From NCBI GenBank assembly GCA_017792345.1, contig CP051228.1:2494501-2558500 (forward strand): DNA of 64,000 nt, read 5' to 3'. Under the pieces are notes generated by a model. The model saw only the letters and a list, made by a program, of their open reading frames with translations. It did not search any database and was not told the DNA's origin. Of the stretch, positions 62,175 to 64,000 are shown one piece after another. This stretch comes from Mesoflavibacter sp. Its GTDB lineage: Bacteria; Pseudomonadota; Alphaproteobacteria; UBA8366; Aestuariispiraceae. Position numbers and translations under genes: made by a program. Numbering within the stretch: the first letter of the stretch is position 1; each line of letters starts with the position of its first letter.

Positions 62175-62583
62175 CACGACCGCCCGCAAGGCCAAGGTGA
62201 AGATGAGCGACGCCGATTGGCGCGCGCGCCTGTCGGAGGAGGAATACTACGTCACCCGCAAGAAGGGGACGGAACGCGCCTTCACCGGCAAATACCACGA
62301 CAGCAAGGTCAAGGGCCGCTATCTATGCAAATGCTGCGGCGAGCCTCTGTTCCATTCGAACACGAAGTATGACAGCGGTTCCGGCTGGCCCAGCTTCTTC
62401 AAACCGATCGAAGAGAACGCCGTCGAAGAGCATTCGGACAACAGCCTGTTCATGCGCCGCACCGAAGTGATCTGCGCGCGTTGCGATGCGCATTTGGGGC
62501 ATGTCTTCCCCGACGGTCCGCGCCCGACGGGTCTGCGGTATTGCATCAATTCGGCGGCGTTGGATCTCGACGAGGATATCTGA
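62167..62583 (+). CDS. msrB: Peptide-methionine (R)-S-oxide reductase
   Basis: MsrB of 138 residues repairing methionine-R-sulfoxide. Structural zinc cysteines are C54, C57, C103 and C106 ([15 protein letters not shown]). The catalytic cysteine is C126 in [17 protein letters not shown] is the substrate tryptophan loop. The ATG at 62167 has GAGGG 8 nt upstream and overlaps the chaC-like stop, so the two are coupled. A TTG at 62152 is the alternative start. Confidence 0.95.
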   Translation: MSDTTARKAKVKMSDADWRARLSEEEYYVTRKKGTERAFTGKYHDSKVKGRYLCKCCGEPLFHSNTKYDSGSGWPSFFKPIEENAVEEHSDNSLFMRRTEVICARCDAHLGHVFPDGPRPTGLRYCINSAALDLDEDI

Positions 62584-62632
62584 CGGCGATCGGATTTTGA
62601 CCTGACGCTGAAACAGTCCTATATCCGGCGCC

Positions 62633-64000
62633 ATGAACCGACAGCAGCGACGTGCCGACAGAAGGAAGAACGGCTCCGGTGGCGGACCGGGTGATCCCCG
62701 GCTCGACCAGGCCATGGCTTTGCATCAGGCCGGACGGTTGATGGAGGCCGACGGCCTGTATCGCCAGGTGCTGGAGGCTGACCCGTCCCACAGCGACGCG
62801 TTGCGCCTGCGCGGGGCGCTGGCCTATCAAATCGGCAATCCGGCCGCGGCGGTAGAACTGCTTTCCGCTGCCCGCAAGGTCGACCCGGACAATCCTGAGG
62901 TCCTGACCCTTCTGGGGTTGGCGCTGGAAGCGTCGGGCAATGCGGAAGGGGCGGAGAAGGCCTATCGCCGCGCCCTGACCCTGGCACCGCGATCCCCTGA
63001 AATATGGAACAATCTGGGCGCGCTGCTGCGCGACAAGGGACGTCAGCAGGATGCGGCGGAGGCCTTCGGGCGGGCCGTCGTGCTGAAACCGGACTATGTC
63101 GAGGCCTATCAGAATCTGGGCGTCACGCTGTACCGCATGGGGAAACTGGACGCGTCGATTGCCGCCTTCGAGGCCGGTCTGGATGTCGCGCCCGGCGATG
63201 CGGATATGTTGCTGAACTATGGCGTTGCGCTGTCCGATGCGGGCCGGACGCGGGAAGCGGCGGCCTGTTACGCAGATGTCCTGGAGAAGGCCCCGGACGA
63301 TCCCGACGCTCTGACCAATCTGGCCGCCGCACAGATGCGGATGGAAGATCTGGCAGGCGCCGAGGAAACCGCGCGTCGGGCATTGAGCCTGGCGCCGGAC
63401 AGTGCGGGGGCGATGGCGAACCTGGCGATGGTTCTGGCCGCCGGTCGGCATTTCGAAGAAGCGGAGGGTCTGTACCACGACGCCCTGCGCGAAGCGCCGG
63501 ACTTCGCCGATATCTGGGGCAATTACGGCAATCTGCTGATGGCGGCGGACCGGCTGGAAGATGCCGATGTGGCCTATAGCAAGGCGGCCAAGCTTGACCC
63601 GGCGGAACCGCGCCATGCCTTTCAATTGGGATTGTGCCGATTGAACCAGGGCGACCTGCGAAAGGGGTGGGCCCTGTATGAAAGCCGGATCGATTGCGGC
63701 GCCAGCGTGCCCGTCGAAACGCCGAAGGCGGCGCGCTGGCAGGGCGATGCCTTGCCGGGCAAGTCCCTGCTGATTGTCCCGGAACAGGGATTGGGCGACG
63801 AAATTCGCATGCTGTCCTGCCTGACGGATGCGGTTGGCGCTGCGGGCGACGGCGCGACCGTGACGGTCGGATGCGACGCGCGGCTGGCCCCGTTGATCCG
63901 CCGGTCCTTCCCGAAGGTCCGGACCGTGTCGCGGGAGGCCGCATCGACCCATAAGGCGGACTTTTCGATTCCCTGCGCCTCGCTGCCGAACCTGTTCCGG
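62633..64000 (+). CDS. TPR-repeat protein (partial)
   Basis: The frame is open from an ATG at 62633 to the right edge (456 codons, C-terminus missing). After a basic N-terminus (MNRQQRRADRRK) there are about nine tetratricopeptide repeats, for example VLTLLGLALEASGNAEGA and IWNNLGALLRDKGRQQDA. The repeats end near residue 345 and pass into a domain with ARWQGDALPGKSLLIVPEQG. That domain is typical of large TPR proteins with a glycosyltransferase-like C-terminal half (SPINDLY/OGT relatives). Location is cytoplasmic. The full length and domain must lie beyond the window. Confidence 0.85.
   Translation, partial: MNRQQRRADRRKNGSGGGPGDPRLDQAMALHQAGRLMEADGLYRQVLEADPSHSDALRLRGALAYQIGNPAAAVELLSAARKVDPDNPEVLTLLGLALEASGNAEGAEKAYRRALTLAPRSPEIWNNLGALLRDKGRQQDAAEAFGRAVVLKPDYVEAYQNLGVTLYRMGKLDASIAAFEAGLDVAPGDADMLLNYGVALSDAGRTREAAACYADVLEKAPDDPDALTNLAAAQMRMEDLAGAEETARRALSLAPDSAGAMANLAMVLAAGRHFEEAEGLYHDALREAPDFADIWGNYGNLLMAADRLEDADVAYSKAAKLDPAEPRHAFQLGLCRLNQGDLRKGWALYESRIDCGASVPVETPKAARWQGDALPGKSLLIVPEQGLGDEIRMLSCLTDAVGAAGDGATVTVGCDARLAPLIRRSFPKVRTVSREAASTHKADFSIPCASLPNLFR

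Noticed and set aside
62546-63952. Minus-strand open frame of about 470 codons opposite the TPR gene
   Set aside because: Composition-driven antisense frame. The plus strand encodes clear TPR repeats.

Overview
The window is a GC-rich (roughly two-thirds G+C by eye), densely coded stretch of a bacterial chromosome. The mix of TRAP transporters, a Cys-type periplasmic formate dehydrogenase with the DUF3305/DUF3306/TorD/TAT-peptide gene set, a MatR-type malonate locus and many two-component/c-di-GMP proteins points to an alphaproteobacterium, most likely Rhodospirillales-like and probably aquatic. This is inferred from gene content only. I see no rRNA, tRNA, CRISPR array, insertion sequence, phage gene or clear attachment site.

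Layout. 1-3301: RND efflux pair (permease cut by the left edge). 3453-8784: malonate module, with a divergent GntR/FCD regulator, a perfect TTGTATACAA operator, a tripartite TRAP transporter and a malonyl-CoA synthetase-like ligase. 8795-10027: NylB/EstB-type serine hydrolase. 10115-17124: polyamine module, with a PotAHID-type ABC importer, a LuxR-type regulator, an acetylpolyamine deacetylase and an N-carbamoylputrescine amidohydrolase. Two copies of one sequence element sit on either side of the regulator. 17126-24320: signalling block (hybrid kinase, REC-GGDEF-EAL protein, single-domain receiver, CHASE kinase). 24656-26062: multicopper oxidase.

26226-44832 is a coherent formate dehydrogenase island: moaA, a poly-[4Fe-4S] protein with HdrA/FlpD-like features, small accessory proteins, a biotin/lipoate-ligase-like protein, a one-component regulator with a molybdate/tungstate-binding-protein-like domain, a TupABC-type tungstate importer, DUF3305, DUF3306, TorD-like chaperone, TAT micro-protein, FdhA (Cys, not Sec), FdhB, a small lipoprotein, cytochrome b FdhC and a WD40-cytochrome c fusion. 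Three promoters in the island carry TTGG-N5-CCA(A) inverted repeats, which suggests one trans-acting (PdhR/LldR-like GntR) regulator. The implied logic is tungstate or molybdate uptake and sensing, cofactor synthesis, enzyme maturation and TAT export, formate oxidation in the periplasm, and electron delivery to quinone and perhaps a c-type cytochrome.

44947-64000 is more ordinary: an unknown 404-aa protein, a polytopic membrane protein, a sulfotransferase, TerB, a chemoreceptor, an AEC transporter, an alpha/beta-hydrolase lipoprotein, a DinG-like helicase, PepN, a LysR regulator divergent from a glutathionyl-hydroquinone reductase, pirin, ChaC, MsrB and a TPR protein cut by the right edge. 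Between the sulfotransferase and terB, the minus strand holds a compact predicted RNA (four-way junction plus intrinsic terminator, 48287-48414) that I cannot assign to a family. With the formate-island regulon motif, it is the most novel item here.
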